DNA of 11,873 nucleotides from JBDREW01 sp043819385 (GCA_043819385.1 JBDREW010000055.1:1-11873), one strand, 5' to 3'; positions 1 to 6,768 are shown, counted from the stretch's first letter. Notes: generated from the letters alone by a model not told the origin. A program made the numbers and translations.

Positions 1-126
1 GCTTCGCTCGTCAGAACCTTGATTCGCTAAGGTAAAATCATATATTCTTGAATTAAGAACCTAACTCGCTTCGCTCGTCAGAACCTTGATTCGCTAAGGT
101 AAAATCATATATTCTTAAATTAAAAA
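1..126. repeat. Two tandem copies of a 67-bp intergenic unit
   Basis: Bases 1-49 are identical to 68-116, giving a period of 67 bp; similarity fades by about 126. The first copy begins at the window edge, so more copies may lie outside. Each copy contains a small hairpin, ACCTT (16-20) with AAGGT (29-33), and a GC-richer stretch (CGCTTCGCTCG at 67-77) that stands out in AT-rich DNA. There are no variable spacers, so it is not a CRISPR array. Function unknown. Confidence 0.85.
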
Positions 127-143
127 TTAAATAAAATCAAAAG

Positions 144-183
144 ACAAAACAAAAAAGTGGTTTTATCCACTTTTTTGTTTTGT
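144..183. terminator. Perfect 17-bp hairpin, probable bidirectional terminator
   Basis: Bases 144-160 are the exact reverse complement of 167-183, with a TTTTAT loop at 161-166. The stem has a GTGG/CCAC top and A-rich/T-rich flanks, so either strand gives a hairpin followed by a U-rich tract. It would stop transcripts coming from the left and isolate the pduL-like gene, whose probable -10 box begins 11 bases downstream. Confidence 0.8.
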
Positions 184-193
184 TTATATTTAG

Positions 194-199
194 TATAAT
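194..199 (+). promoter_or_regulatory. TATAAT -10 box for the pduL-like gene (probably leaderless)
   Basis: A perfect TATAAT lies 8 bases upstream of the ATG at 208. Transcription would start about 6-7 bases after the box, that is at or just before the ATG, so the mRNA would be leaderless. No Shine-Dalgarno sequence is present. The -35 region falls in the T-run of the upstream hairpin and is not well matched. Confidence 0.5.
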
Positions 200-207
200 G
201 AATTAAT

Positions 208-774
208 ATGTATATTCCGATTGAAATTTCTGCAAAGCATATTCACTTATGTCAAAGGGATTTGGATAAGCTTTTTGGTAGGGGATATAAATTGAAAAAA
301 TTAAGAAATCTTACTTTGCCAAAAGAGTATGCTTGTAAAGAAGTTTTAGATATTAAAATAGAAAAAAAAGTATTAGAGAGAGTAAGAGTTGTTGGGCCAG
401 TTAGGGAAAATACACAAGCTGAAATATCTATGACAGATGCTGTTAAATTAGGTATAAATCCACCTATAAATGAATCAGGTGATTTAAGAAATAGTGTAGG
501 AGCTATTTTGATTGGACCAAAAGGAAAAGTTAAGATTAAAAAAGGAGTGATTGTAGCTTGGAGACATATTCATTGTAACTCAAAAGAGGCAGAAAAATTA
601 GGTATTAGAAATAAGCAATTGATTTCAGTAGAAGTTAAAGGGAAAAGAGCAATAACTTTTCATAATATTATAGTAAGAATAAAAGATAATTATAAATTGT
701 CTATGCATCTTGATACTGATGAGGGAAACGCTGGAGGGATAAATAAGAAAACAAAAGGAATATTATTGAAATAA
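208..774 (+). CDS. pduL: PduL-type phosphate acyltransferase (phosphotransacetylase)
   Basis: Interconverts an acyl-CoA (probably acetyl-CoA) and acyl phosphate. The 188-residue protein has the two-half PduL layout. Residues matching the family's metal-site positions are His11 and His13 in the first half (SAKHIHL), Glu72 (TQAEIS), His120 and His122 (RHIH), and His167 in the C-terminal HLDTDEGNAGGI motif. Arg94 (LRNSVG) matches the conserved active-site arginine. The protein begins directly at the first domain and lacks the N-terminal encapsulation peptide of microcompartment PduL, and no shell genes are nearby, so a free cytosolic enzyme acting in place of Pta is inferred. Acetate kinase follows on the same strand after a 282-bp repeat-filled gap, which supports acetyl-CoA to acetate conversion. 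The ATG at 208 fits both the TATAAT spacing and the domain start. Confidence 0.9.
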   Translation: MYIPIEISAKHIHLCQRDLDKLFGRGYKLKKLRNLTLPKEYACKEVLDIKIEKKVLERVRVVGPVRENTQAEISMTDAVKLGINPPINESGDLRNSVGAILIGPKGKVKIKKGVIVAWRHIHCNSKEAEKLGIRNKQLISVEVKGKRAITFHNIIVRIKDNYKLSMHLDTDEGNAGGINKKTKGILLK

Positions 775-784
775 ATATAGGAAA

Positions 785-896
785 GGGATAGAAAAATGAA
801 AAATCAAAAATCAAAATGGAGGGAGAGGGGAAAAGCTGGGAAGAGCCCCGACCTCTTTAGAGAGGAGAAAAGAAGCTGGTAGAGGTCGGGTCTCGG
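785..896 (+). repeat. Structured intergenic repeat, copy 1
   Basis: This is the first of two tandem copies between pduL and ackA. It opens with three 7-bp units (AAAAATG, AAAAATC, AAAAATC at 792-812), passes through a purine-rich stretch, and ends in a hairpin region. The long stem is CCCGACCTCT (847-856) with AGAGGTCGGG (881-890), extended by GAG/CTC across one mismatch. The same CCTCT (852-856) can pair instead with AGAGG (861-865) around a TTAG loop. No T-run follows, so it is not a standard terminator. It contains no credible ORF. Confidence 0.85.
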
Positions 897-905
897 GGGA
901 GGAGA

Positions 906-1017
906 GGGATAGAAAAATTAAAAATCAAAAATCAAAATGGAGGGAGAGGGGAAAAGCTGGTAAGAGCCCCGACCTCTTTAGAGAGGAGAAAAGAAGCTGG
1001 TAGAGGTCGGGTCTCGG
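906..1017 (+). repeat. Structured intergenic repeat, copy 2 (tandem)
   Basis: This matches copy 1 at a 121-bp offset with two differences over 112 bases (G798 to T919, G840 to T961). Both alternative stems are unchanged: CCCGACCTCT (968-977) with AGAGGTCGGG (1002-1011), or CCTCT (973-977) with AGAGG (982-986). The near identity suggests a recent duplication or continuing homogenisation. The rest of the gap, 1018-1056, is purine-rich and then AT-rich with no further structure seen. Confidence 0.85.
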
Positions 1018-1056
1018 AGAGGGAGGGAATTGTAAATTAAAAATTATTATTTATAC

Positions 1057-2076
1057 ATGATACTTATTCTAAATTGTGGAAGTCAATCAATTAAATGGAA
1101 ATTGTTTGATAAAAATTTAAATATAAAAGAAAAAGGGAAAGAACAAGTGTTTTTGTCTATGAGATATAAAGGATTATTGTTTAAGATTTTAAAAGAGTTA
1201 AAAGATAAAGAAATAGATGTAATAGGACATAGAGTTGTTCATGGCGGAGATGAATATAGAAAGCCAGTAAGAATAAATAATAATGTTTTAAGAGAAATAA
1301 AAAGGTTTAGTCAATTTGCTCCATTACATAATCCTTATAATTTATTAGGAATAAAGGTAGCAAAAAAGATTTTTCCTAAAATAAGACAAATTGCTGTTTT
1401 TGACACAGAATTTTTTATTGATTTACCAGAAAAAGCAAGTATTTATCCATTGCCAAGAAAAATAACTAAAAAATATAATTTTAAGAAATTTGGTTTTCAT
1501 GGAATTTCTCATCAATATGCAAGTATAGAGGCATCTAAAAAAATAAAAAAACCATTTAATAAATTAAATATTATTAGTTGTCATTTAGGTGGAGGAGCAA
1601 GTATTAGCGCTATAAAAAATGGAAAAGCAATTGATACTTCAATGGGATTTACTCCAATGGAGGGTTTGATGATGATGACAAGAGCAGGTGATATAGATCC
1701 TGGGATTGTAGTAAAACTTAATCAAAATATTTATTTTAAAAAAGTTAATAAAATACTGAATTCAAGGTCTGGATTTAAGGGGATGTTAGGATTATCTAAT
1801 ATGAAAGAAATAGTAAAATCTAGTACAAAGAGTAAAAAAACAAAATTAGCTTTGGATATGTATATTTATAGAATTCAAAAATATATTGGTTCTTATTTTG
1901 CTATTTTAGGGGGTTGTGATTTATTAGTTTTTACTGGTGCGATTGGTTGGGAAGATGGCAAAAAAAGAATTAAAAATATGATTTTAAAAGATTTACATTT
2001 TTTAAATAAAAGCAAGGTCGTAGCTATTGAGCCAAATGAAGAATTAGCAATAGCTCAAAAAATCAAAAATATATAA
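1057..2076 (+). CDS. ackA: Acetate kinase (compact form)
   Basis: Transfers phosphate from acetyl phosphate to ADP, giving acetate and ATP. Family motifs appear in order: LNCGSQS (residues 5-11), GHRVVHGG (57-64), APLHNP (88-93), VFDTEFF (114-120), FGFHGISH (145-152), CHLGGGAS (175-182), TRAGDIDPG (208-216) and PNEELAIA (326-333). By motif alignment to the Methanosarcina enzyme, Asn6, Arg59, Asp116, His176, Arg209 and the Glu of NEE occupy the catalytic positions. At 339 residues it is about 60 shorter than the usual roughly 400; the losses are in the segment before GHRVVHGG and near the C-terminus, and the reading frame is intact. The nucleotide-site motif usually written GIGEN reads AIGWED here, an odd substitution. 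With PduL upstream it completes substrate-level ATP formation. The start has no Shine-Dalgarno sequence. Confidence 0.93.
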   Translation: MILILNCGSQSIKWKLFDKNLNIKEKGKEQVFLSMRYKGLLFKILKELKDKEIDVIGHRVVHGGDEYRKPVRINNNVLREIKRFSQFAPLHNPYNLLGIKVAKKIFPKIRQIAVFDTEFFIDLPEKASIYPLPRKITKKYNFKKFGFHGISHQYASIEASKKIKKPFNKLNIISCHLGGGASISAIKNGKAIDTSMGFTPMEGLMMMTRAGDIDPGIVVKLNQNIYFKKVNKILNSRSGFKGMLGLSNMKEIVKSSTKSKKTKLALDMYIYRIQKYIGSYFAILGGCDLLVFTGAIGWEDGKKRIKNMILKDLHFLNKSKVVAIEPNEELAIAQKIKNI

Positions 2077-2093
2077 TAATTTTATGCGGATTC

Positions 2094-2141
2094 TTATTAG
2101 TATAAATTAGTATCATTGGTATGTTATTCGTATATTAGTAT
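2094..2141. repeat. Degenerate ATTAGTAT array before the response-regulator gene
   Basis: Five units ending in GTAT follow one another with lengths of 8-11 bases. Three contain the exact octamer ATTAGTAT (2096-2103, 2106-2113, 2134-2141), and two are looser (ending CATTGGTAT and TTATTCGTAT). The array fills most of the 77-bp gap between ackA and the next gene and ends 12 bases before its ATG. The spacing is close to one DNA helical turn, so repeated protein sites are possible; a decayed tandem repeat is the simpler reading. Confidence 0.5.
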
Positions 2142-2153
2142 CGTTTATTTATT

Positions 2154-2714
2154 ATGAAAAAGATTTTAATAGCAATTGATAATGATTTTATAAGGGAAAC
2201 ATATGAAGAAGTTTTTAAAACAGAAGGTTTTGAAGTATTTGTAACTAAAAGTGGAATTGAAGCAATAGATTTAGCTAAAGAAAAGAAACCAGATGTTATT
2301 ATGGCTGATATTGCTTTTGATGGAATGAAAGATTTTGAATTACTTGAAAAATTTAAAAAAGACCAGTCATTAAAAGGAATTCCGGTTATTGTCTTTGCTC
2401 AATTAGAGCAAAGAGAAGTAAGACAGAAAGCAATGGATTTAGAAGCAAGGGATTTTATTACGGCTGCAGGTGTTGCTCCGGGTGAAGTTGTAAGAAGAGT
2501 AAAAATTATTTTAGGAGAACAAAAAAGTTATAGAATTAAAATTCAAATGTCAGAGGATATTAGCAGATTGCAAAGAGATTTAGAATTTCCAGGAGAAGGC
2601 CTTAAATGTTCTAAATGTGGGGCTACGCTTGAATTATATTTAATTAGAGATTTGATAATAGGGAATAATCATTTTATAACATCGTTTGTCTGTCCTGAAT
2701 GTGGAGAACATTAA
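2154..2714 (+). CDS. Degenerate response-regulator receiver fused to a zinc ribbon
   Basis: Residues 1-120 form a receiver (REC) domain: KKILIAIDNDF at the N-terminus, a phosphoacceptor-like Asp52 (IMADIAFDGM), IPVIVFAQL, and a closing EVVRRVKIIL helix. Several signature residues are changed. Only one acid (Asp9) remains where receivers have an acidic pair, the conserved Thr/Ser position is Ala82, and the conserved Lys position is Ala104. A linker leads to a C-terminal zinc ribbon with CxxC at 152/155 and CxxC at 180/183. There is no DNA-binding output domain of a common class and no histidine kinase in the window. It probably acts as a binding or scaffolding module, with the ribbon contacting nucleic acid or protein, rather than as a standard phosphorylation switch. 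Function is not established. It sits between ackA and ppsA, but has its own gaps on both sides. Confidence 0.8.
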   Translation: MKKILIAIDNDFIRETYEEVFKTEGFEVFVTKSGIEAIDLAKEKKPDVIMADIAFDGMKDFELLEKFKKDQSLKGIPVIVFAQLEQREVRQKAMDLEARDFITAAGVAPGEVVRRVKIILGEQKSYRIKIQMSEDISRLQRDLEFPGEGLKCSKCGATLELYLIRDLIIGNNHFITSFVCPECGEH

Positions 2715-2738
2715 TAAATAATTTTCAATTTTCCTTTG

Positions 2739-2794
2739 CCCGCATCGCTATGCGAGCAGGTGAGTTTGCTCGCTTGCGAAGCGTTGCAGGCGGG
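2739..2794. repeat. GC-rich palindromic island before ppsA
   Basis: A 56-bp GC-rich island sits in the 119-bp gap upstream of PEP synthase. Outer arms CCCGC (2739-2743) and GCGGG (2790-2794) enclose GCGAGC (2752-2757) paired with GCTCGC (2768-2773). Local hairpins are CGCAT-CGCT-ATGCG (2741-2754) and CGCTT-GCG-AAGCG (2771-2783), and GCAGG occurs twice. Not all stems can form together. No T-run follows. It is most like a dispersed palindromic intergenic repeat, but only one copy is in the window. Confidence 0.55.
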
Positions 2795-2833
2795 AATAAT
2801 AAATAACTTAAAATAATAATTTACTAAATAATT

Positions 2834-5230
2834 ATGAATAAAAAACAAGAAAATATATTGTGGCTTAAAGATATTGATTATAATGATGTGCCATTAGTAG
2901 GAGGAAAAAATGCTTCTTTGGGAGAAATGTATGGAGCACTTATTAAAAAAGGAATTAATATTCCAGATGGTTTTGCTTTTACTACTAAGGCATATTGGTC
3001 ATTTATGAAAGAAAATGGAATTCATAAAGAATTAAAAGAAATATTTAAAACATTTAATCCAGAAAGTATTAAAAGTTTGCAGGAAGTTGGCAGAAAATCA
3101 CGGGAATTATTTTTAAAATCTAATTTTCCAAAAGATGTTGAAGAGGAAATTTTAAAAGCATATCAAAAATTAGAAAAAAAATATGGCAAAAATTTAGATG
3201 TGGCAGTAAGATCTTCAGGGGTTTGTGAAGATATGCCAAATGCTTCTTTTGCAGGTCAATTTGAATCTTTTTTGAACATAAGGGGAAAGGAAAATTTACT
3301 TAGAGTGATAAAAGGATGTTTAGCTTCTGCTTTTGGTGATAGAGTTATTGCATATAGAGAAGAAAAGAAAATACCTCATTTAAAATTTGCTTTATCAATT
3401 GGAGTTATTAAAATGGTAAGGTCAGATTTATCTTCTTCAGGTGTTATGTTTACCCTTGATACTGAAACAGGATTTGGTAATGTTGTTTTAATAAATTCAA
3501 TATGGGGAATAGGGGAAATGATTGTAAAGGGCTTGATTACTCCAGATGAATTTTATGTATTTAAACCAACTTTAAAGAAAGGGTTTAAATCAATAATTGT
3601 TAAAAATTTAGGTAGAAAGAACAAAAAATATATTTATGCTGAAAAAGGTGGATTAAAAGAAGTTGTTGTTAATCCAAAAGAGCAATTAAAATTTTCTATT
3701 AATGATAAAGAGATTCTAACTTTAGCAAAATGGGCTGTTCAAATTGAAGAACATTATTCAAAAAGAGCTAAAAAATGGATGCCTCAAGACCTTGAATGGG
3801 CAAAAGATGGAAAAACAGGAGAACTTTTTATTGTTCAATCAAGGCCAGAAACTATTTATGGAGCAAAAGTTAGCCAAAGTTATGAAGAATATGAAGTTCA
3901 GACAAAAAAGAAGCCAATTTTAAAAGGTATTGCTATTGGGGATAAAATAGGTATTGGAAAAGTAAGGATAATTTCTGATGTTTCAAAAATTAGTGAATTT
4001 AAAAAAGGAGAAGTTTTAGTTACGAAAATGACAGATCCTGATTGGGTTCCAATTATGAGAATTGCTTCTGCAATTGTGACAAATGAAGGTGGTAAGACCG
4101 CTCATGCTGCAATTGTAAGTAGAGAATTAGGTATTCCAGCAATTGTTGGAACAGAAAAAGGAACTGAAATTTTAAAAAACAATCAATTAATTACAGTTGA
4201 TTGTACGCAAGGATTAAATGGCAGGATTTTTGAGGGTAATATTCCATATAAAGTTAAAAAGTATAATTTAAGAAAAATTCCAAAATTGAGAACAAAAATA
4301 ATGATGAATATTGGAGCGCCAGAACTTGCTTTTAAATCATCATTTTTGCCTAATTCAGGGGTTGGATTAGCACGAGAGGAATTTATTATTGCTGAAAAAA
4401 TAAAAGTCCATCCCTTGGCTCTTTATAATTTTGATAAAATAAAAGATAAAGAATTAAAAGCAAAAATTAATAAAATTACAATTGAACATAAAGACAAGAA
4501 AGAATATTTTATTAAAGAATTAGCAGAGGGGATTGCTCAAATTGGTTCTGCTTTTTATCCAAAAGAAGTAATTGTTAGATTATCTGATTTTAAAACAAAT
4601 GAATATAAGAATTTAGTTGGAGGAGCTCTTTATGAAGGCGATGAATCAAATCCAATGATGGGTTTTAGGGGAGCGAGTAGATATCTTGATAAAACATACC
4701 AACCAGCTTTTCAAATGGAATTAGAAGCAATAAAAAGAGTCAGAAATGTTTTTGGATTAAATAACATAACTTTAATGATTCCATTTTGTAGAACAATTGA
4801 AGAAGGTAAAGGAGTTTTAGCCCTTATTAAAAAAAGTGGTTTGAAAAAAGGCAAAAATGGACTAAAAATATATGTAATGTGTGAAATACCTTCAAATATT
4901 CTTTTAGCTGAAGAGTTTTTAAAGGATTTTGATGGAATGAGTATTGGTTCTAATGATTTAACTCAATTAACGTTAGGTCTTGATAGAGATAATGGACAAA
5001 TTGCTTATGTTGGAGATGAACGAAATCCAGCAGTAAAAAAATTAATTAAAAGAGTAATTGAGATTTGCAAGAAAAAGAAAAAATATATAGGATTGTGTGG
5101 CCAGGGTCCATCGGATTTACCCGATTTTGCTGAATTTTTAGTAGAACAAAAAATTGAAAGTATGTCATTAAATCCTGATACAATAATAAAAACATATTTG
5201 ATAGTTTCTAAAAAAGAGAAGAAATCTTAA
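2834..5230 (+). CDS. ppsA: Phosphoenolpyruvate synthase
   Basis: Pyruvate, water dikinase: converts pyruvate, ATP and water to PEP, AMP and phosphate through a phosphohistidine. At 798 residues it is full length (E. coli 792). Domains in order are an N-terminal ATP-binding region (GGKNASLGEM at 23-32, AVRSSG, ending with FIVQSRPET), the swivelling phosphohistidine domain with GGKTAHAAIVSRELGIPAIVG and catalytic His424, and the C-terminal PEP/pyruvate barrel (GFRGASRY, MIPFCRT, SIGSNDLTQLTLGLDRDN, GLCGQGPSD with catalytic Cys755). The motif order and TLGLDRDN favour PEP synthase over pyruvate phosphate dikinase. In a small fermentative genome it may feed gluconeogenesis or run near equilibrium with glycolysis; the direction cannot be read from sequence. 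The start lacks a Shine-Dalgarno sequence. A membrane-anchored protein gene follows after 22 bases and may be co-transcribed. Confidence 0.95.
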   Translation: MNKKQENILWLKDIDYNDVPLVGGKNASLGEMYGALIKKGINIPDGFAFTTKAYWSFMKENGIHKELKEIFKTFNPESIKSLQEVGRKSRELFLKSNFPKDVEEEILKAYQKLEKKYGKNLDVAVRSSGVCEDMPNASFAGQFESFLNIRGKENLLRVIKGCLASAFGDRVIAYREEKKIPHLKFALSIGVIKMVRSDLSSSGVMFTLDTETGFGNVVLINSIWGIGEMIVKGLITPDEFYVFKPTLKKGFKSIIVKNLGRKNKKYIYAEKGGLKEVVVNPKEQLKFSINDKEILTLAKWAVQIEEHYSKRAKKWMPQDLEWAKDGKTGELFIVQSRPETIYGAKVSQSYEEYEVQTKKKPILKGIAIGDKIGIGKVRIISDVSKISEFKKGEVLVTKMTDPDWVPIMRIASAIVTNEGGKTAHAAIVSRELGIPAIVGTEKGTEILKNNQLITVDCTQGLNGRIFEGNIPYKVKKYNLRKIPKLRTKIMMNIGAPELAFKSSFLPNSGVGLAREEFIIAEKIKVHPLALYNFDKIKDKELKAKINKITIEHKDKKEYFIKELAEGIAQIGSAFYPKEVIVRLSDFKTNEYKNLVGGALYEGDESNPMMGFRGASRYLDKTYQPAFQMELEAIKRVRNVFGLNNITLMIPFCRTIEEGKGVLALIKKSGLKKGKNGLKIYVMCEIPSNILLAEEFLKDFDGMSIGSNDLTQLTLGLDRDNGQIAYVGDERNPAVKKLIKRVIEICKKKKKYIGLCGQGPSDLPDFAEFLVEQKIESMSLNPDTIIKTYLIVSKKEKKS

Positions 5231-5252
5231 ATTAATAATTAATTAAAAATAT

Positions 5253-5939
5253 ATGGATATCAAAAAAAAGAAAAGGAGTAAACAAGATTTTAGAAGTTGG
5301 GCAAATAAAGGTATTGCTACACCGTTTGCTATTTTAATAATAATTATTTCAGCTGTTGTATTAGTTGGAGGTGTTTTTGCTTATAATTATTACGTGGATT
5401 TGAATCAAAAGAATGATTTAACTAATTTAAATATAGATTTAGGGAATGGGGGAGTAGAAGTTTCAAACAAAACAGATGAAACTGAGGATTGGGAAACATA
5501 TAGAAATGAAGAATATAGGTTTGAAATGAAGTATCCGTCAACTTTATCTCCAAAAATAGAATCTCTTCCTGATGATATTCTTTCTTTAGGGTTTGAGAAT
5601 AATAATGGAATACTTACAAGTTTCTTTTGGCTTTATGCTGGTAGTAATGATAAAGAAAAAATAATTTTAATAGTAAATTCAGGATTTCCAACTAATAATG
5701 AGATTATTAGTAGAAGCGTAGTAGATATTAACGGGTTAGAATGGAATATAATAGAAGAGAATAATACAAATACAAAAGGTATAGAAAATGTCTCAACATC
5801 AAAAGCATATATAGAAAAAGGGGATTTTACATATATTATTATGTGTCGTGATTGTAATATTAATATTTTTGGGGAATCTGCTGTTGAAAGAAAAGAAATA
5901 TTTGAACAAATAGTTTCTAATTTTAAATTTATTAAATAA
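5253..5939 (+). CDS. Membrane-anchored protein of unknown function
   Basis: I do not recognise the function. The 228-residue protein has a Lys/Arg-rich cytoplasmic start (KKKKRSK), one hydrophobic segment at about 22-46, a polar low-complexity linker to about 78, then an external domain. That domain opens with WETYRNEEYRFEMKYPSTL (80-98), a pattern of the type NEEY-F-KYP seen at the start of PsbP-like and related secreted domains in small-genome bacteria. Beta-type segments alternate with turns, and a CxxC pair lies near the end (198/201). It has no signal cleavage site I would trust, so an N-in, C-out anchor is inferred. It starts 22 bases after ppsA and ends 21 bases before the next gene, which also encodes a single-anchor protein. 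Confidence 0.75.
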   Translation: MDIKKKKRSKQDFRSWANKGIATPFAILIIIISAVVLVGGVFAYNYYVDLNQKNDLTNLNIDLGNGGVEVSNKTDETEDWETYRNEEYRFEMKYPSTLSPKIESLPDDILSLGFENNNGILTSFFWLYAGSNDKEKIILIVNSGFPTNNEIISRSVVDINGLEWNIIEENNTNTKGIENVSTSKAYIEKGDFTYIIMCRDCNINIFGESAVERKEIFEQIVSNFKFIK

Positions 5940-5944
5940 GAAGT

Positions 5945-5950
5945 TATAAT
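5945..5950 (+). promoter_or_regulatory. TATAAT box just upstream of the cysteine-pair protein gene
   Basis: A perfect TATAAT lies in the 21-base gap between two genes, 10 bases before the ATG at 5961. Transcription from it would begin about 3 bases before the ATG, giving a nearly leaderless message. In such AT-rich DNA this hexamer can arise by chance, but its spacing matches that of the box before the pduL-like gene. Confidence 0.35.
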
Positions 5951-5960
5951 TTATAAAAAA

Positions 5961-6587
5961 ATGTTAATTCAACCTAGGAAAACTAATTGGGGATATATTT
6001 TAATTATTTTGGTATTAGCTGGTTTGGTTTCTGGTGGGAGTTTTTATTTTACTAAAAAAATATTTGAAGGAAAACAAACAAAAGATATTGTTTTTGTTGA
6101 TAACAGTAAAATAAATAATCAAAAAGAAATAAATAATATACAAAGTGAATATAAATTAAAAAATAGTTTAGAAGATGAATTTAAATTTTGTAAGGAAGCA
6201 GAAACTAATTTTGAAAAAGAAGATTGTTATTTTTATCTTGCTTTAATTATTGAAGAAAGAAAAATATGCGATAATATATTAACAGATAGTTATCAATATC
6301 ATTGTAAAGCAGTTCTTTCAAAAGATTTTAAAGAATGTGATAAAATAGATACAAAAGATGAAAAGATATTTTGTAAAGCAGTGGTAGAAAGAGATTTAGA
6401 AATGTGTTCTGAAGATAATATAGATGATTGTTCTTTTTCTTTAACATTACATAATAGTTTATTGGATAAAAATAGTTCTCTTTGTGATATAATGCCTGAT
6501 ATTAATCAAGATTATAATAAAGATGTTTGTTTTGAGGTTTACAATGATTTAATGGAAAGTTATTTTGATATTAAAATTAAAAATTGA
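5961..6587 (+). CDS. Membrane-anchored protein with five cysteine pairs
   Basis: I do not recognise the function. The 208 residues comprise a short basic start, one hydrophobic segment (about 11-30), a polar linker, then an external domain with ten cysteines at 77, 89, 103, 115, 126, 138, 149, 157, 175 and 190. Taken in pairs, the first three are exactly 12 residues apart (77/89, 103/115, 126/138) and the last two 8 and 15 apart, with helix-forming Glu/Lys/Asp-rich sequence between. This suggests a repeated helical hairpin held by disulfides outside the membrane. This is the only gene here to stop with TGA. Its last codons (after FD) run into A/T-rich sequence resembling the heptamers that open the structured repeat downstream, so the repeat may have replaced the original 3' end. 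Confidence 0.75.
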   Translation: MLIQPRKTNWGYILIILVLAGLVSGGSFYFTKKIFEGKQTKDIVFVDNSKINNQKEINNIQSEYKLKNSLEDEFKFCKEAETNFEKEDCYFYLALIIEERKICDNILTDSYQYHCKAVLSKDFKECDKIDTKDEKIFCKAVVERDLEMCSEDNIDDCSFSLTLHNSLLDKNSSLCDIMPDINQDYNKDVCFEVYNDLMESYFDIKIKN

Positions 6588-6591
6588 AATA

Positions 6592-6676
6592 GGGAGAGAA
6601 GAAAGAGGGGAAGTTGGGAAGAGCCCCGACCTCTCTTCGAGAGGGAGAAGAAGTTTTTTAGAGAGGTCGGGTCTCG
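6592..6676 (+). repeat. Structured intergenic repeat, copy 3 (diverged)
   Basis: This is a dispersed copy of the element between pduL and ackA, in the same orientation and again directly after a gene end. GAGCCCCGACCTCT and GAGGTCGGGTCTCG are kept, while the middle differs. The long stem is two pairs longer: CCCGACCTCTCT (6625-6636) with AGAGAGGTCGGG (6660-6671). The alternative hairpin is also remodelled: CCTCTC (6630-6635), TTC loop, GAGAGG (6639-6644). The remaining 6677-6768 is AT-rich with nothing else recognised. Confidence 0.8.
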
Positions 6677-6768
6677 AAGAGAGAATAGTAAAAAAAGTTG
6701 ATTTTAAAATAACAAAAGATAAAATATTTTTAACATTTAATAATTTTGATTTTTAATCTGTCATTTTG

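Noticed and set aside
1..126. CRISPR array
   Set aside because: The whole 67-bp period is conserved, with no variable spacers and no cas genes.
208..774. Bacterial microcompartment locus
   Set aside because: PduL is often found in such loci, but this copy lacks an encapsulation peptide and no shell protein gene is present in the window.
843..894. Structured repeat as an intrinsic terminator
   Set aside because: The stem is GC-rich, but the following bases (TCTCGGGGGAGG) have no T-run, and the same holds on the other strand and for the other copies.
6565..6756. 63-residue open frame across the third structured repeat
   Set aside because: It opens with TTG inside the preceding gene, and its middle (SPDLSSRGRRSFLERSGLEER) is just the hairpin repeat read in one frame. 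No domain is seen.
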